A DNA stretch of 64,000 nt, taken from contig OZ024857.1 in NCBI GenBank assembly GCA_964017155.1, positions 1,718,701-1,782,700 of the forward strand. The letters are read 5' to 3'. The notes under the pieces are model-generated. The model was not told the origin of the DNA. It ran no database searches and saw nothing but the letters and a program-made list of their open reading frames with translations. Numbering within the stretch: position 1 is the first letter of the stretch; every line of letters starts with the position of its first letter. Below are positions 12,701-23,401 of this stretch, in pieces. The position numbers and the translations under genes were made by a program. This stretch comes from Oasisia sp. SBJ-2009. Taxonomy: Eukaryota; Annelida; Polychaeta; Sabellida; Siboglinidae.

Positions 12701-15700
12701 ATGTAAGTATTTTATTATAAATAAACAAATCAAATTCACGGCTCTCAAGCAGTTGTATCTGGTCCACTGTACTTGCCATGTTAGGATAGTTAATCACAAG
12801 GAGTGAAACATTTGCACTAACCATCTGGGCCGGCTGAACATCGAGGTGGCCGTATATGCACACGGTCTTCTTCTTTAGGTCGCTGCCGATCTGTGCTAGG
12901 AGCACGGGAGGCAGGGGAAGAACTGTCCCGTCCGGGAGAGTGTGATTGCCCAAGTCTGCCAGTCGACACTCCCCACCAAGTCGCTCTATCTCCTGACACA
13001 GTCAGACACAAGACATGGACTCAGAGAATCACCTCCTGGTGTAGTCACAGACACAATACACAGAGAATCACCTCCTGGTGTAGTCAGACACAATACACAG
13101 AGAATCACCTCCTGATGTAGTCAGACACAATACACAGAGAATCACCTCCTGGTGTAGTCAGACACAATACACAGAGAATCACCTCCTGATGTAGTCAGAC
13201 ACAATACACAGAGAATCACCTCCTGGTGTAGTCACAGACACAATACACAGAGAATCACCTCCTGGTGTAGTCAGACACAATACACAGAGAATCCCCTCCT
13301 GATGTAGTCAGACACAATACACAGAGAATCACCTCCTGGTGTAGTCAGACACAATACACAGAGAATCACCTCCTGGTTTAGACACAGACACAATACACAG
13401 AGAATCACCTCCTGGTATAGACACAGACACAATACACAGAGAATCACCTCCTGGTATAGACACAGACACAATACACAGAGAATCACCTCCTGGTATAGAA
13501 ACAGACACAATACACAGAGAATCACCTCCTGGTGTAGACACAGACACAATACACAGAGAATCACCTCCTGGTGTAGTCAGACACAATACACAGATAATCA
13601 CCTCCTGGTGTAGTCACAGACACAATACACAGAGAATCACCTCCTGGTGTAGTCAGACACAATACACAGAGAATCACCTCCTTGTGTAGTCACAGACACA
13701 ATACACAGAGAATCACCTCCTGGTGTAGACACAGACACAATACACAGAGAATCACCTCCTGGTATAGAAACAGACACAATACACAGATAATCACCTCCTG
13801 GTGTAGACACATACACAATACACAGAGAATCACCTCCTGATGTAGTCACAGACACAATACACAGATAATCACCTCCTGGTGTAGTCACAGACACAATACA
13901 CAGAGAATCACCTCCTGGTGTAGAAACAGACACAATACACAGATAATCACCTCCTGGTGTAGACACAGACACAATACACAAAGAATCACCTCCTGGTGTA
14001 GACAGACACAATACACAGAGAATCACCTCCTGGTATAGACACAGACACAATACACAGAGAATCACCTCCTGGTATAGACACAGACACAATACACAGAGAA
14101 TCACCTCCTGGTATAGAAACAGACACAATACACAGATAATCACCTCCTGGTGTAGTCACAGACACAATACACAGAGAATCACCTCCTGGTGTAGAAACAG
14201 ACACAATACACAGATAATCACCTCCTGGTGTAGACACAGACACAATACACAAAGAATCACCTCCTGGTGTAGACAGACACAATACACAGAGAATCACCTC
14301 CTGGTGTAGACACAGACACAATACACAGAGAATCACCTCCTGGTGTAGTCAGACACAATACACAGAGAATCACCTCCTGATGTAGTCAGACACAATACAC
14401 AGAGAATCACCTCCTGGTGTAGTCAGACACAATACACAGAGAATCACCTCCTGATGTAGTCAGACACAATACACAGAGAATCACCTCCTGGTGTAGTCAG
14501 ACACAATACACAGAGAATCACCTCCTGGTGTAGACAGACACAATACACAGAGAATCACCTCCTGGTGTAGTCAGACACAATACACAGAGAATCACCTCCT
14601 GGTGTAGTCAGACACAATACACAGAGAATCACCTCCTGGTGTAGTCAGACACAATACACAGAGAATCACCTCCTGGTGTAGACACAGACACAATACACAG
14701 AGAATCACCTCCTGGTGTAGACAGACACAATACACAGAGAATCACCTCCTGGTGTAGACAGACACAATACACAGAGAATCACCTCCTGGTGTAGACAGAC
14801 ACAATACACAGAGAATCACCTCCTGGTGTAGACAGACACTATACACAGAGAATCACCTCCTGGTATAGACACAGACACAATACACAGAGAATCACCTCCT
14901 GGTGTAGACACAGACACAATACACAGAGAATCACCTCCTGGTGTAGACAGACACAATACACAGAGAATCACCTCCTGGTGTAGTCAGACACAATACACAG
15001 AGAATCACCTCCTGATGTAGTCAGACACAATACACAGAGAATCACCTCCTGGTGTAGTCAGACACAATACACAGAGAATCACCTCCTGATGTAGTCAGAC
15101 ACAATACACAGAGAATCACCTCCTGGTGTAGTCAGACACAATACACAGAGAATCACCTCCTGGTGTAGACAGACACAATACACAGAGAATCACCTCCTGG
15201 TGTAGACACAGACACAATACACAGAGAATCACCTCCTGATGTAGTCACAGACACAATACACAGAGAATCACCTCCTGGTATAGACACAGACACAATACAC
15301 AGAGAATCACCTCCTGATGTAGTCACAGACACAATACACAGAGAATCACCTCCTGGTGTAGACAGACACAATACACAGAGAATCACCTCCTGATGTAGTC
15401 ACAGACACAATACACAGAGAATCACCTCCTGGTGTAGACACAGACACAATACACAGAGAATCACCTCCTGATGTAGACAGACACAATACACAGAGAATCA
15501 CCTCCTGATGTAGTCACAGACACAATACACAGAGAATCACCTCCTGGTGTAGACACAGACACAATACACAGAGAATCACCTCCTGGTGTAGTCACAGACA
15601 CAATACACAGAGAATCACCTCCTGGTATAGACACAGACACAATACACAGAGAATCACCTCCTGATGTAGTCACAGACACAATACACAGAGAATCACCTCC

Positions 15701-18700
15701 TGGTGTAGACAGACACAATACACAGAGAATCACCTCCTGGTGTAGTCAGACACAATACACAGAGAATCACCTCCTGGTGTAGTCACAGACACAATACACA
15801 GAGAATCACCTCCTGGTGTAGTCACAGACACAATACACAGAGAATCACCTCCTGGTGTAGACAGACACAATACACAGAGAATCACCTCCTGATGTAGACA
15901 CAGACACAATACACAGAGAATCACCTCCTGATGTAGACACAGACACAATACACAGAGAATCACCTCCTGATGTAGACACAGACACAATACACAGAGAATC
16001 ACCTCCTGGTGTAGACAGACACAATACACAGAGAATCACCTCCTGATGTAGACACAGACACAATACACAGAGAATCACCTCCTGGTGTAGACAGACACAA
16101 TACACAGAGAATCACCTCCTGGTGTAGACACAGACACAATACACAGAGAATCACCTCCTGGTGTAGTCACAGACACAATACACAGAGAATCACCTCCTGG
16201 TGTAGACAGACACAATACACAGAGAATCACCTCCTGATGTAGACACAGACACAATACACAGAGAATCACCTCCTGATGTAGACACAGACACAATACACAG
16301 AGAATCACCTCCTGATGTAGACACAGACACAATACACAGAGAATCACCTCCTGGTGTAGACAGACACAATACACAGAGAATCACCTCCTGGTGTAGACAC
16401 AGACACAATACACAGAGAATCACCTCCTGGTGTAGTCACAGACACAATACACAGAGAATCACCTCCTGGTGTAGTCACAGACACAATACACAGAGAATCA
16501 CCTCCTGGTGTAGTCACAGACACAATACACAGATAATCACCTCCTGGTGTAGTCACAGACACAATACACAGAGAATCACCTCCTGGTGTAGACAGACACA
16601 ATACACAGAGAATCACCTCCTGGTGTAGACACAGACACAATACACAGAGAATCACCTCCTGGTGTAGACACAGACACAATACACAGAGAATCACCTCCTG
16701 GTATAGACACAGACACAATACACAGAGAATCACCTCCTGGTGTAGTCACAGACACAATACACAGATAATCACCTCCTGGTGTAGTCACAGACACAATACA
16801 CAGAGAATCACCTCCTGGTGTAGTCAGACACAATACACAGAGAATCACCTCCTGGTATAGACACAGACACAATACACAGAGAATCACCTCCTGGTGTAGT
16901 CAGACACAATACACAGAGAATCACCTCCTGGTGTAGACAGACACAATACACAGAGAATCACCTCCTGGTATAGACACAGACACAATACACAGAGAATCAC
17001 CTCCTGGTGTAGACAGACACAATACACAGAGAATCACCTCCTGGTGTAGACACAGACACAATACACAGAGAATCACCTCCTGGTGTAGACAGACACAATA
17101 CACAGAGAATCACCTCCTGGTGCAGTCACAGACACAATACACAGAGAATCACCTCCTGGTGTAGTCAGACACAATACACAGAGAATCACCTCCTGGTATA
17201 GACACAGACACAATACACAGAGAATCACCTCCTGGTGTAGTCAGACACAATACACAGAGAATCACCTCCTGGTGTAGACAGACACAATACACAGAGAATC
17301 ACCTCCTGGTATAGACACAGACACAATACACAGAGAATCACCTCCTGGTGTAGACAGACACAATACACAGAGAATCACCTCCTGGTGTAGACAGACACAA
17401 TACACAGAGAATCACCTCCTGGTGTAGACAGACACAATACACAGAGAATCACCTCCTGGTGTAGACAGACACAATACACAGAGAATCACCTCCTGATGTA
17501 GTCACAGACACAATACACAGAGAATCACCTCCTGATGTAGTCACAGACACAATACACAGAGAATCACCTCCTGATGTAGTCACAGACACAATACACAGAG
17601 AATCACCTCCTGGTGTAGTCAGACACAATACACAGAGAATCACCTCCTGGTGTAGACACAGACACAATACACAGAGAATCACCTCCTGATGTAGTCACAG
17701 ACACAATACACAGAGAATCACCTCCTGGTGTAGACACAGACACAATACACAGAGAATCACCTCCTGGTGTAGACAGACACAATACACAGAGAATCACCTC
17801 CTGGTGTAGACACAGACACAATACACAGAGAATCACCTCCTGGTGTAGTCAGACACAATACACAGAGAATCACCTCCTGGTGTAGTCAGACACAATACAC
17901 AGAGAATCACCTCCTGGTGTAGTCAGACACAATACACAGAGAATCACCTCCTGGTGTAGTCAGACACAATACACAGAGAATCACCTCCTGGTGTAGTCAG
18001 ACACAATACACAGAGAATCACCTCCTGGTATAGACACAGACACAATACACAGAGAATCACCTCCTGGTATAGACACAGACACAATACACAGAGAATCACC
18101 TCCTGGTGTAGTCACAGACACAATACACAGAGAATCACCTCCTGGTGTAGACACAGACACAATACACAGAGAATCACCTCCTGGTGTAGACACAGACACA
18201 ATACACAGAGAATCACCTCCTGGTGTAGACACAGACACAATACACAGAGAATCACCTCCTGATGTAGACACAGACACAATACACAGAGAATCACCTCCTG
18301 ATGTAGTCAGACACAATACACAGAGAATCACCTCCTGGTGTAGACAGACACAATACACAGAGAATCACCTCCTGGTATAGACACAGACACAATACACAGA
18401 GAATCACCTCCTGGTGTAGACAGACACAATACACAGAGAATCACCTCCTGGTGTAGACACAGACACAATACACAGAGAATCACCTCCTGGTGTAGACACA
18501 GACACAATACACAGAGAATCACCTCCTGGTGTAGACAGACACAATACACAGAGAATCACCTCCTGATGTAGTCACAGACACAATACACAGAGAATCACCT
18601 CCTGGTGTAGACACAGACACAATACACAGAGAATCACCTCCTGGTGTAGTCAGACACAATACACAGAGAATCACCTCCTGGTGTAGACAGACACAATACA

Positions 18701-21700
18701 CAGAGAATCACCTCCTGGTGTAGACACAGACACAATACACAGAGAATCACCTCCTGGTGTAGTCAGACACAATACACAGAGAATCACCTCCTGGTGTAGT
18801 CAGACACAATACACAGAGAATCACCTCCTGGTGTAGTCAGACACAATACACAGAGAATCACCTCCTGGTGTAGTCAGACACAATACACAGAGAATCACCT
18901 CCTGATGTAGTCAGACACAATACACAGAGAATCACCTCCTGGTGTAGTCAGACACAATACACAGAGAATCACCTCCTGGTGTAGACACAGACACAATACA
19001 CAGAGAATCACCTCCTGGTATAGACACAGACACAATACACAGAGAATCACCTCCTGGTGTAGTCAGACACAATACACAGAGAATCACCTCCTGGTGTAGA
19101 CAGACACAATACACAGAGAATCACCTCCTGGTATAGACACAGACACAATACACAGAGAATCACCTCCTGGTGTAGACAGACACAATACACAGAGAATCAC
19201 CTCCTGGTATAGACAGACACAATACACAGAGAATCACCTCCTGGTGTAGACACAGACACAATACACAGAGAATCACCTCCTGGTGTAGACAGACACAATA
19301 CACAGAGAATCACCTCCTGATATAGTCAGACACAATACACAGAGAATCACCTCCTGGTGTAGACAGACACAATACACAGAGAATCACCTCCTGGTGTAGA
19401 CACAGACACAATACACAGAGAATCACCTCCTGGTGTAGACAGACACAATACACAGAGAATCACCTCCTGGTGTAGACACAGACACAATACACAGAGAATC
19501 ACCTCCTGATGTAGTCAGACACAATACACAGAGAATCACCTCCTGGTGTAGACAGACACAATACACAGAGAATCACCTCCTGGTGTAGACACAGACACAA
19601 TACACAGAGAATCACCTCCTGGTGTAGACAGACACAATACACAGAGAATCACCTCCTGGTATAGACACAGACACAATACACAGAGAATCACCTCCTGGTG
19701 TAGACAGACACAATACACAGAGAATCACCTCCTGGTATAGACAGACACAATACACAGAGAATCACCTCCTGGTGTAGACAGACACAATACACAGAGAATC
19801 ACCTCCTGGTGTAGTCACAGACACAATACACAGAGAATCACCTCCTGGTGTAGACACAGACACAATACACAGAGAATCACCTCCTGGTATAGACAGACAC
19901 AATACACAGAGAATCACCTCCTGGTGTAGGCACAGACACAATACACAGAGAATCACCTCCTGGTGTAGTCACAGACACAATACACAGAGAATCACCTCCT
20001 GGTGTAGTCACAGACACAATACACAGAGAATCACCTCCTGGTGTAGACACAGACACAATACACAGAGAATCACCTCCTGGTGTAGACAGACACAATACAC
20101 AGAGAATCACCTCCTGGTGTAGTCACAGACACAATACACAGAGAATCACCTCCTGGTGTAGTCACAGACACAATACACAGAGAATCACCTCCTGGTGTAG
20201 TCACAGACACAATACACAGAGAATCACCTCCTGGTGTAGACACAGACACAATACACAGAGAATCACCTCCTGGTGTAGACAGACACAATACACAGAGAAT
20301 CACCTCCTAGTATAGACAGACACAATACACAGAGAATCACCTCCTGGTGTAGACACAGACACAATACACAGAGAATCACCTCCTGGTGTAGACAGACACA
20401 ATACACAGAGAATCACCTCCTGGTATAGACACAGACACAATACACAGAGAATCACCTCCTGGTGCAGTCACAGACACAATACACAGAGAATCACCTCCTG
20501 ATGTAGACACAGACACAATACACAGAGAATCACCTCCTGGTGTAGACACAGACACAATACACAGAGAATCACCTCCTGGTGTAGACACAGACACAATACA
20601 CAGAGAATCACCTCCTGGTGTAGACACAGACACAATACACAGAGAATCACCTCCTGGTGTAGACAGACACAATACACAGAGAATCACCTCCTGGTGTAGA
20701 CACAGACACAATACACAGAGAACCACCTCCTGGTGTAGTCAGACACAATACACAGAGAATCACCTCCTGATGTAGTCAGACACAATACACAGAGAATCAC
20801 CTCCTGGTGTAGTCAGACACAATACACAGAGAATCACCTCCTGATGTAGTCAGACACAATACACAGAGAATCACCTCCTGGTGTAGTCAGACACAATACA
20901 CAGAGAATCACCTCCTGGTGTAGACACAGACACAATACACAGAGAATCACCTCCTGATGTAGTCACAGACACAATACACAGAGAATCACCTCCTGGTGTA
21001 GTCAGACACAATACACAGAGAATCACCTCCTGGTGTAGACACAGACACAATACACAGAGAATCACCTCCTGGTGTAGTCACAGACACAATACACAGAGAA
21101 CCACCTCCTGGTGTAGTCAGACACAATACACAGAGAATCACCTCCTGGTATAGACACAGACACAATACACAGAGAATCACCTCCTGGTGTAGTCAGACAC
21201 AATACACAGAGAATCACCTCCTGGTGTAGTCACAGACACAATACACAGAGAATCACCTCCTGGTGTAGTCACAGACACAATACACAGAGAATCACCTCCT
21301 GGTGTAGACACAGACACAATACACAGAGAATCACCTCCTGGTATAGACACAGACACAATACACAGAGAATCACCTCCTGGTATAGACACAGACACAATAC
21401 ACAGAGAATCACCTCCTGGTGTAGTCACAGACACAATACACAGAGAATCACCTCCTGGTGTAGTCACAGACACAATACACAGAGAATCACCTCCTGGTGT
21501 AGACACAGACACAATACACAGAGAATCACCTCCTGGTATAGACACAGACACAATACACAGAGAATCACCTCCTGGTATAGACACAGACACAATACACAGA
21601 GAATCACCTCCTGGTGTAGTCACAGACACAATACACAGAGAATCACCTCCTGGTGTAGACACAGACACAATACACAGAGAATCACCTCCTGATGTAGTCA

Positions 21701-23401
21701 CAGACACAATACACAGAGAATCACCTCCTGATGTAGTCACAGACACAATACACAGAGAATCACCTCCTGATGTAGTCACAGACACAATACACAGAGAATC
21801 ACCTCCTGGTGTAGTCACAGACACAATACACAGAGAACCACCTCCTGGTGTAGTCACAGACACAACACACAGAGAATCACCTCCTGATGTAGTCACAGAC
21901 ACAATACACAGAGAATCACCTCCTGGTGTAGTCACAGACACAATACACAGAGAATCACCTCCTGATGTAGTCCCAGACACAATACACAGAGAATCACCTC
22001 CTGGTATAGACACAGACACAATACACACAGAATCACCTCCTGATGTAGTCACAGACACAATACACAGAGAATCACCTCCTGGTGTAGTCACAGACACAAT
22101 ACACAGAGAATCACCTCCTGGTGTAGACACATACACAATACACAGAGAATCACCTCCTGGTATAGACACAGACACAATACACAGATAATCACCTCCTGGT
22201 GTAGACACAGACACAATACACAGAGAATCACCTCCTGGTGTAGACAGACACAATACACAGAGAATCACCTCCTGGTATAGACACAGACACAATACACAGA
22301 GAATCACCTCCTGGTGTAGACACAGACACAATACACAGAGAATCACCTCCTGGTGCAGTCACAGACACAATATATTACACAGAGAATCATCTCCTTGATT
22401 TGTCACAAATACATGGAAAACAAAATGAAAACTAATTATATATTGATATGAAATACATTTTAAATTAAAAGGTTAGTTAAAACATTATCACAAATTTAAT
22501 TTTAAAAACCCTGAAAAAGCTTTAGCTGACTAGCATTTACTGTTACTGTTACCAGTAGATATTTGTGTTTTCTATTACTCTTTAATTTGCTTCCAGAGAT
22601 GTCAGATACAATACACATGTATATTAAGCATCATGCACAGTGAGCAATGATAGTTCTTGCACATTCTTACCGCACACAGAATATAATATCATACAAACCT
22701 TTGCAACCACCTTCACCATCCTAACGACTTCATCACGTTTACTAGGCAAGCCAGATACACTCTGAATTGCCACCCACTCAGCCAAGCGCTTGATGTAGTC
22801 GCTCTCATGTTCGTCGATATATCTACAGACATGACGTTATCATTACCAGTAGTCATGTCATATGCACAAGTTGGTGATGTATCTAAAGAAATTAAATCCA
22901 TATTTTGCAGGTCCTGATATAGCCAAGCAAGGCAAGCATTGAGAACTGTTACAAGTAAAACTATTTTGGATCGAGTTAACAGTTGTGCCATAAAAATCTT
23001 AACTCATATGTACATACAAGCCAGTTGAGAAGTGCTTTGTGACCTGAAATAAACTACAAACATACGTGACAGCCATTTTCAAGGCTTAACTGACAATATC
23101 TGCGATTTTGGAGGACTTTTTTGGTCCCTTCATTTTTTATCAGTCCACAACCCAGCCACTGATATCAGTACAGTACCCACCCACACAAATAATGGTCTAC
23201 GTCTACGAGTACGACGTCAGCATACCATGGTAGTATGGACGGTACAGGTATGTACAGACGCCGAAAGGACCGATCATTCCGACGCGATATGACACTGTGA
23301 CTGTCTATGACACATACAACATTACGTTGTCGTTGGCACTGCCACAATCTGAAAGTGGTGTGTGGCATGCATGATGCAACTTACTTGAACAACTTATCCA
23401 T
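718..23401 (-). CDS. CNDP2: Cytosolic non-specific dipeptidase (CNDP2-like), 14 coding exons, complete
   Basis: M20-family metallopeptidase that hydrolyses dipeptides such as Cys-Gly in the cytosol. Joining 23385-23401, 22699-22822, 12822-12992, 12347-12427, 11816-11890, 10330-10410, 9040-9113, 8508-8582, 7327-7471, 5767-5866, 5188-5359, 3266-3351, 1917-2083 and 718-768 gives 1419 nt, or 472 aa plus stop; human CNDP2 has 475. All introns are GT-AG. The zinc ligands are present: H96 (GHLDVQPA), bridging D129 (GRGATDDK), E164 ([10 protein letters not shown]), D192 (CISDNYWLG) and H442 (DDGAHSQNE). Catalytic D98 and E163 and the lid residue H225 (DLHSG) are also present. There is no signal peptide, which favours CNDP2 over secreted CNDP1. 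One oddity is Ala at 132, where the family normally has Gly after DDK. The gene is divergent from PHRF1. Three of its introns carry minisatellites copied from their own splice junctions. Confidence 0.95.
1375..1395. repeat. (TA)n/(AG)n simple repeat in CNDP2 intron 13
   Basis: A TA-rich run from about 1350 passes into a short AG run. The rest of intron 13 between exon 14 and the 17-bp array (769-1569) is AT-rich and shows no other recognisable feature. Confidence 0.6.
1570..1916 (-). repeat. 17-bp minisatellite carrying the exon 13 donor (splice-anchored)
   Basis: About 20 tandem units; in gene orientation each reads GTGAGTGTCACC plus A/C/G-rich filler ending in GGG. The first unit is the real 5' splice site: exon 13 ends ...TTGAAAGGG and GTGAGTGTCACC follows immediately. 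Every unit thus repeats a near-consensus GGG|GTGAGT donor. At the far end (about 1590-1622) two units lie in the opposite orientation, reading GGTGAGTGTCACC on the plus strand. Confidence 0.9.
1917..2083 (-). CDS. CNDP2: CNDP2 exon 13
   Basis: 167 nt encoding residues 401-456, including the [19 protein letters not shown] stretch, [10 protein letters not shown] and DDGAHSQNE with zinc ligand H442. The acceptor is CTTCTGCTTCAG. The donor is GGG|GTGAGT, which is also the first unit of the 17-bp array. Confidence 0.93.
2216..3252 (-). repeat. 43/47-bp minisatellite copied from the end of CNDP2 exon 12 and its donor
   Basis: About 20 well-preserved units (2335-3235) plus two or three diverged ones from 2216. 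Read on the plus strand, each unit holds TGAGGGTGATTGACCTAG, TTGTGACCATTCTACAG and CC(AGCC)TGGAAG. The true exon 12 boundary at 3247-3300 has the same string with ACCTAC (donor GTAGGT on the minus strand) where the units have ACCTAG (CTAGGT), so every unit lost the donor GT. Two unit lengths differ by one 4-base CAGC step. The array fills most of intron 12. Confidence 0.9.
3266..3351 (-). CDS. CNDP2: CNDP2 exon 12
   Basis: 86 nt encoding residues 372-400 ([20 protein letters not shown] then QAGCRAVKT). The acceptor is GTTTGTGAG and the donor ACAG|GTAGGT. Its last 36 or so coding bases are the apparent source of the adjoining minisatellite. Confidence 0.9.
3420..3930 (-). mobile_element. Degenerate 3' fragment of a non-LTR retrotransposon
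   Basis: On the minus strand a broken frame reads [14 protein letters not shown], resembling the end of LINE reverse transcriptase ORFs ('G.RAF.V.APTLWN.LP'). The 3' part at 3424-3500 holds TTCTATAGCGCCTATAGCTT and CTCAGAGGCGCA, which closely match the tail of the LINE at 46381-47155. A (TAA)n tail lies at 3420-3440. It is 5'-truncated and inserted about 70 bp upstream of exon 12. Confidence 0.6.
4000..4460. repeat. Two copies of a short inverted-repeat element (TTCATGGCTCCAAGA family)
   Basis: Copies at about 4017-4140 and 4255-4450 share ATATTGTTCAT(G/A)GCT, TAAGAAATTAACTTA and GGGTCGAAACGT, and end near GCTCC(A/T)AAGTA. Related copies lie at 9905-10035, 10160-10215 and 12520-12668. The rest of intron 11 (4460-5187) is AT-rich, with a poly-T/ATT tail near 4980-5090 that may be another SINE or LINE 3' end. 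Confidence 0.5.
5188..5359 (-). CDS. CNDP2: CNDP2 exon 11
   Basis: 172 nt encoding residues 315-371, including [33 protein letters not shown] and VTSFLEKIH. This is the most strongly conserved part of the catalytic domain's second half. The donor is ATCAA|GTAGGT. Confidence 0.94.
5767..5866 (-). CDS. CNDP2: CNDP2 exon 10
   Basis: 100 nt encoding residues 282-314, including [14 protein letters not shown]. The acceptor is ACCACAG and the donor CACG|GTAAGT. Confidence 0.93.
6085..6150 (+). repeat. Probable SINE 3' end in CNDP2 intron 9
   Basis: GCGCTATATAAAAACTGTATTATTAT is the kind of 3' terminus and short tail seen on animal SINEs. The element body upstream was not delimited. The rest of intron 9 (5867-7326) is AT-rich without recognisable coding or RNA features. 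Confidence 0.4.
7327..7471 (-). CDS. CNDP2: CNDP2 exon 9
   Basis: 145 nt encoding residues 233-281 ([31 protein letters not shown], then [18 protein letters not shown]). This is the lid/dimerisation domain of M20 dipeptidases. The acceptor is TCGACAG and the donor GACATG|GTAAGT. Confidence 0.94.
8508..8582 (-). CDS. CNDP2: CNDP2 exon 8
   Basis: 75 nt encoding residues 208-232 ([25 protein letters not shown]), including H225 of the lid domain, which contacts the partner subunit's active site in this family. The donor is TGT|GTAAGT. Confidence 0.93.
9040..9113 (-). CDS. CNDP2: CNDP2 exon 7
   Basis: 74 nt encoding residues 184-207 ([24 protein letters not shown]), carrying zinc ligand D192. 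The donor is CTGAG|GTAGGG. Confidence 0.93.
9340..10325. other. Remainder of CNDP2 intron 6
   Basis: AT-rich intron sequence. It contains repeats of the TTCATGGCTCCAAGA inverted-repeat family at about 9905-10035 and 10160-10215. I see no coding or structured-RNA feature in the rest. Confidence 0.5.
10330..10410 (-). CDS. CNDP2: CNDP2 exon 6
   Basis: 81 nt encoding residues 157-183 ([27 protein letters not shown]). It carries the catalytic base E163 and zinc ligand E164. The acceptor is TGTTGCAG and the donor AAG|GTGTGT. Confidence 0.94.
10774..11115 (+). mobile_element. tRNA-derived SINE, near complete
   Basis: A Pol III A box (AGTGGCTCAGGGGTAG, 10782-10797) and B box (GGTTCGAATCC, 10828-10838) lie at normal tRNA spacing. 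They are followed by a tRNA-unrelated body containing GAGTACCTGGCAATAGATAG and a 3' part ending GCACTATATAAAAACATG. The body recurs at 11160-11450 and 49600-49835 in the opposite orientation, and as fragments near 42560-42640 and 43960-44110. Just upstream, (TCTTA)n at 10745-10770 ends another AT-rich element, probably a LINE 3' tail. Confidence 0.8.
11160..11455 (-). mobile_element. Degenerate tRNA-derived SINE, inverted copy
   Basis: On the minus strand the sequence contains GGGTTCGAATCTTC-like B-box remnants (plus strand AAGATTCGAACCC, about 11370), the 'ctccagttcag' body and TAGTGGATATTT. It faces the intact copy at 10774-11115, giving an inverted pair within CNDP2 intron 5. The remainder of intron 5 (to 11815) is AT-rich and unremarkable. 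Confidence 0.55.
11816..11890 (-). CDS. CNDP2: CNDP2 exon 5
   Basis: 75 nt encoding residues 132-156 ([25 protein letters not shown]). The M20 family normally begins this block with GPV; here the first codon is GCC (Ala). The donor is CAG|GTAACT. Confidence 0.92.
12347..12427 (-). CDS. CNDP2: CNDP2 exon 4
   Basis: 81 nt encoding residues 105-131 ([27 protein letters not shown]), including the bridging zinc ligand D129. The acceptor is GTATTGCAG and the donor AAG|GTGACT. Confidence 0.94.
12551..12668. mobile_element. Short palindromic MITE with 27-bp inverted arms
   Basis: The arms at 12551-12577 and 12642-12668 are inverted repeats matching at 26 of 27 positions; they begin and end GTAGTATAAT...ATTATACTAC. 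The 64-bp centre contains CGGATTGAAACGTCGTAC. It lies in CNDP2 intron 3 and belongs to the family also seen at 4017-4450 and 9905-10215. Confidence 0.65.
12822..12992 (-). CDS. CNDP2: CNDP2 exon 3
   Basis: 171 nt encoding residues 48-104, including [40 protein letters not shown] and zinc ligand H96. The acceptor CTGACTGTGTCAG|GAGATAG is the template-like sequence for the giant array that follows on the plus strand. The donor is ATG|GTTAGT. Confidence 0.95.
13020..22405 (-). repeat. 9.4-kb minisatellite of 37/39-bp units copied from the CNDP2 exon 3 acceptor
   Basis: Roughly 245 units (estimated from length) fill intron 2. On the plus strand each reads ACACAGAGAATCACCTCC, TGGTGTAGTC, (CA)GACACAAT. 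In gene orientation a unit reads TTGTGTCTGACTACACCAG|GAGGTGAT; the real acceptor reads TTGTGTCTGACTGTGTCAG|GAGATAG. The two length classes differ by one CA (CAGACAC versus CACAGACAC). Minor variants are GGTATAG, GATGTAG and AGATAAT. The many 60-390-aa frames with [17 protein letters not shown] periodicity are translations of the repeat, not genes. Confidence 0.95.
22699..22822 (-). CDS. CNDP2: CNDP2 exon 2
   Basis: 124 nt encoding residues 6-47 ([40 protein letters not shown]). This matches the N-terminal helix region of CNDP2. The acceptor is GTCTGTAG and the donor AAG|GTTTGT. Confidence 0.94.
23385..23401 (-). CDS. CNDP2: CNDP2 exon 1 (start codon)
   Basis: 17 coding nt: ATG at 23399-23401, MDKLF plus AA, then donor GTAAGT. 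Spliced to exon 2 it gives MDKLFKYIDEHE, the expected CNDP2 N-terminus. The 5' UTR and promoter lie further right. Confidence 0.85.

Noticed and set aside
13271..22346. Many minus-strand ORFs of 60-389 aa with [17 protein letters not shown] repeats
   Set aside because: They are translations of the 37/39-bp minisatellite in CNDP2 intron 2; the 39-bp period is a multiple of three, so frames stay open by chance.
13020..22405. CRISPR-like regular array
   Set aside because: Units are contiguous with no unique spacers, and the context is a eukaryotic intron.
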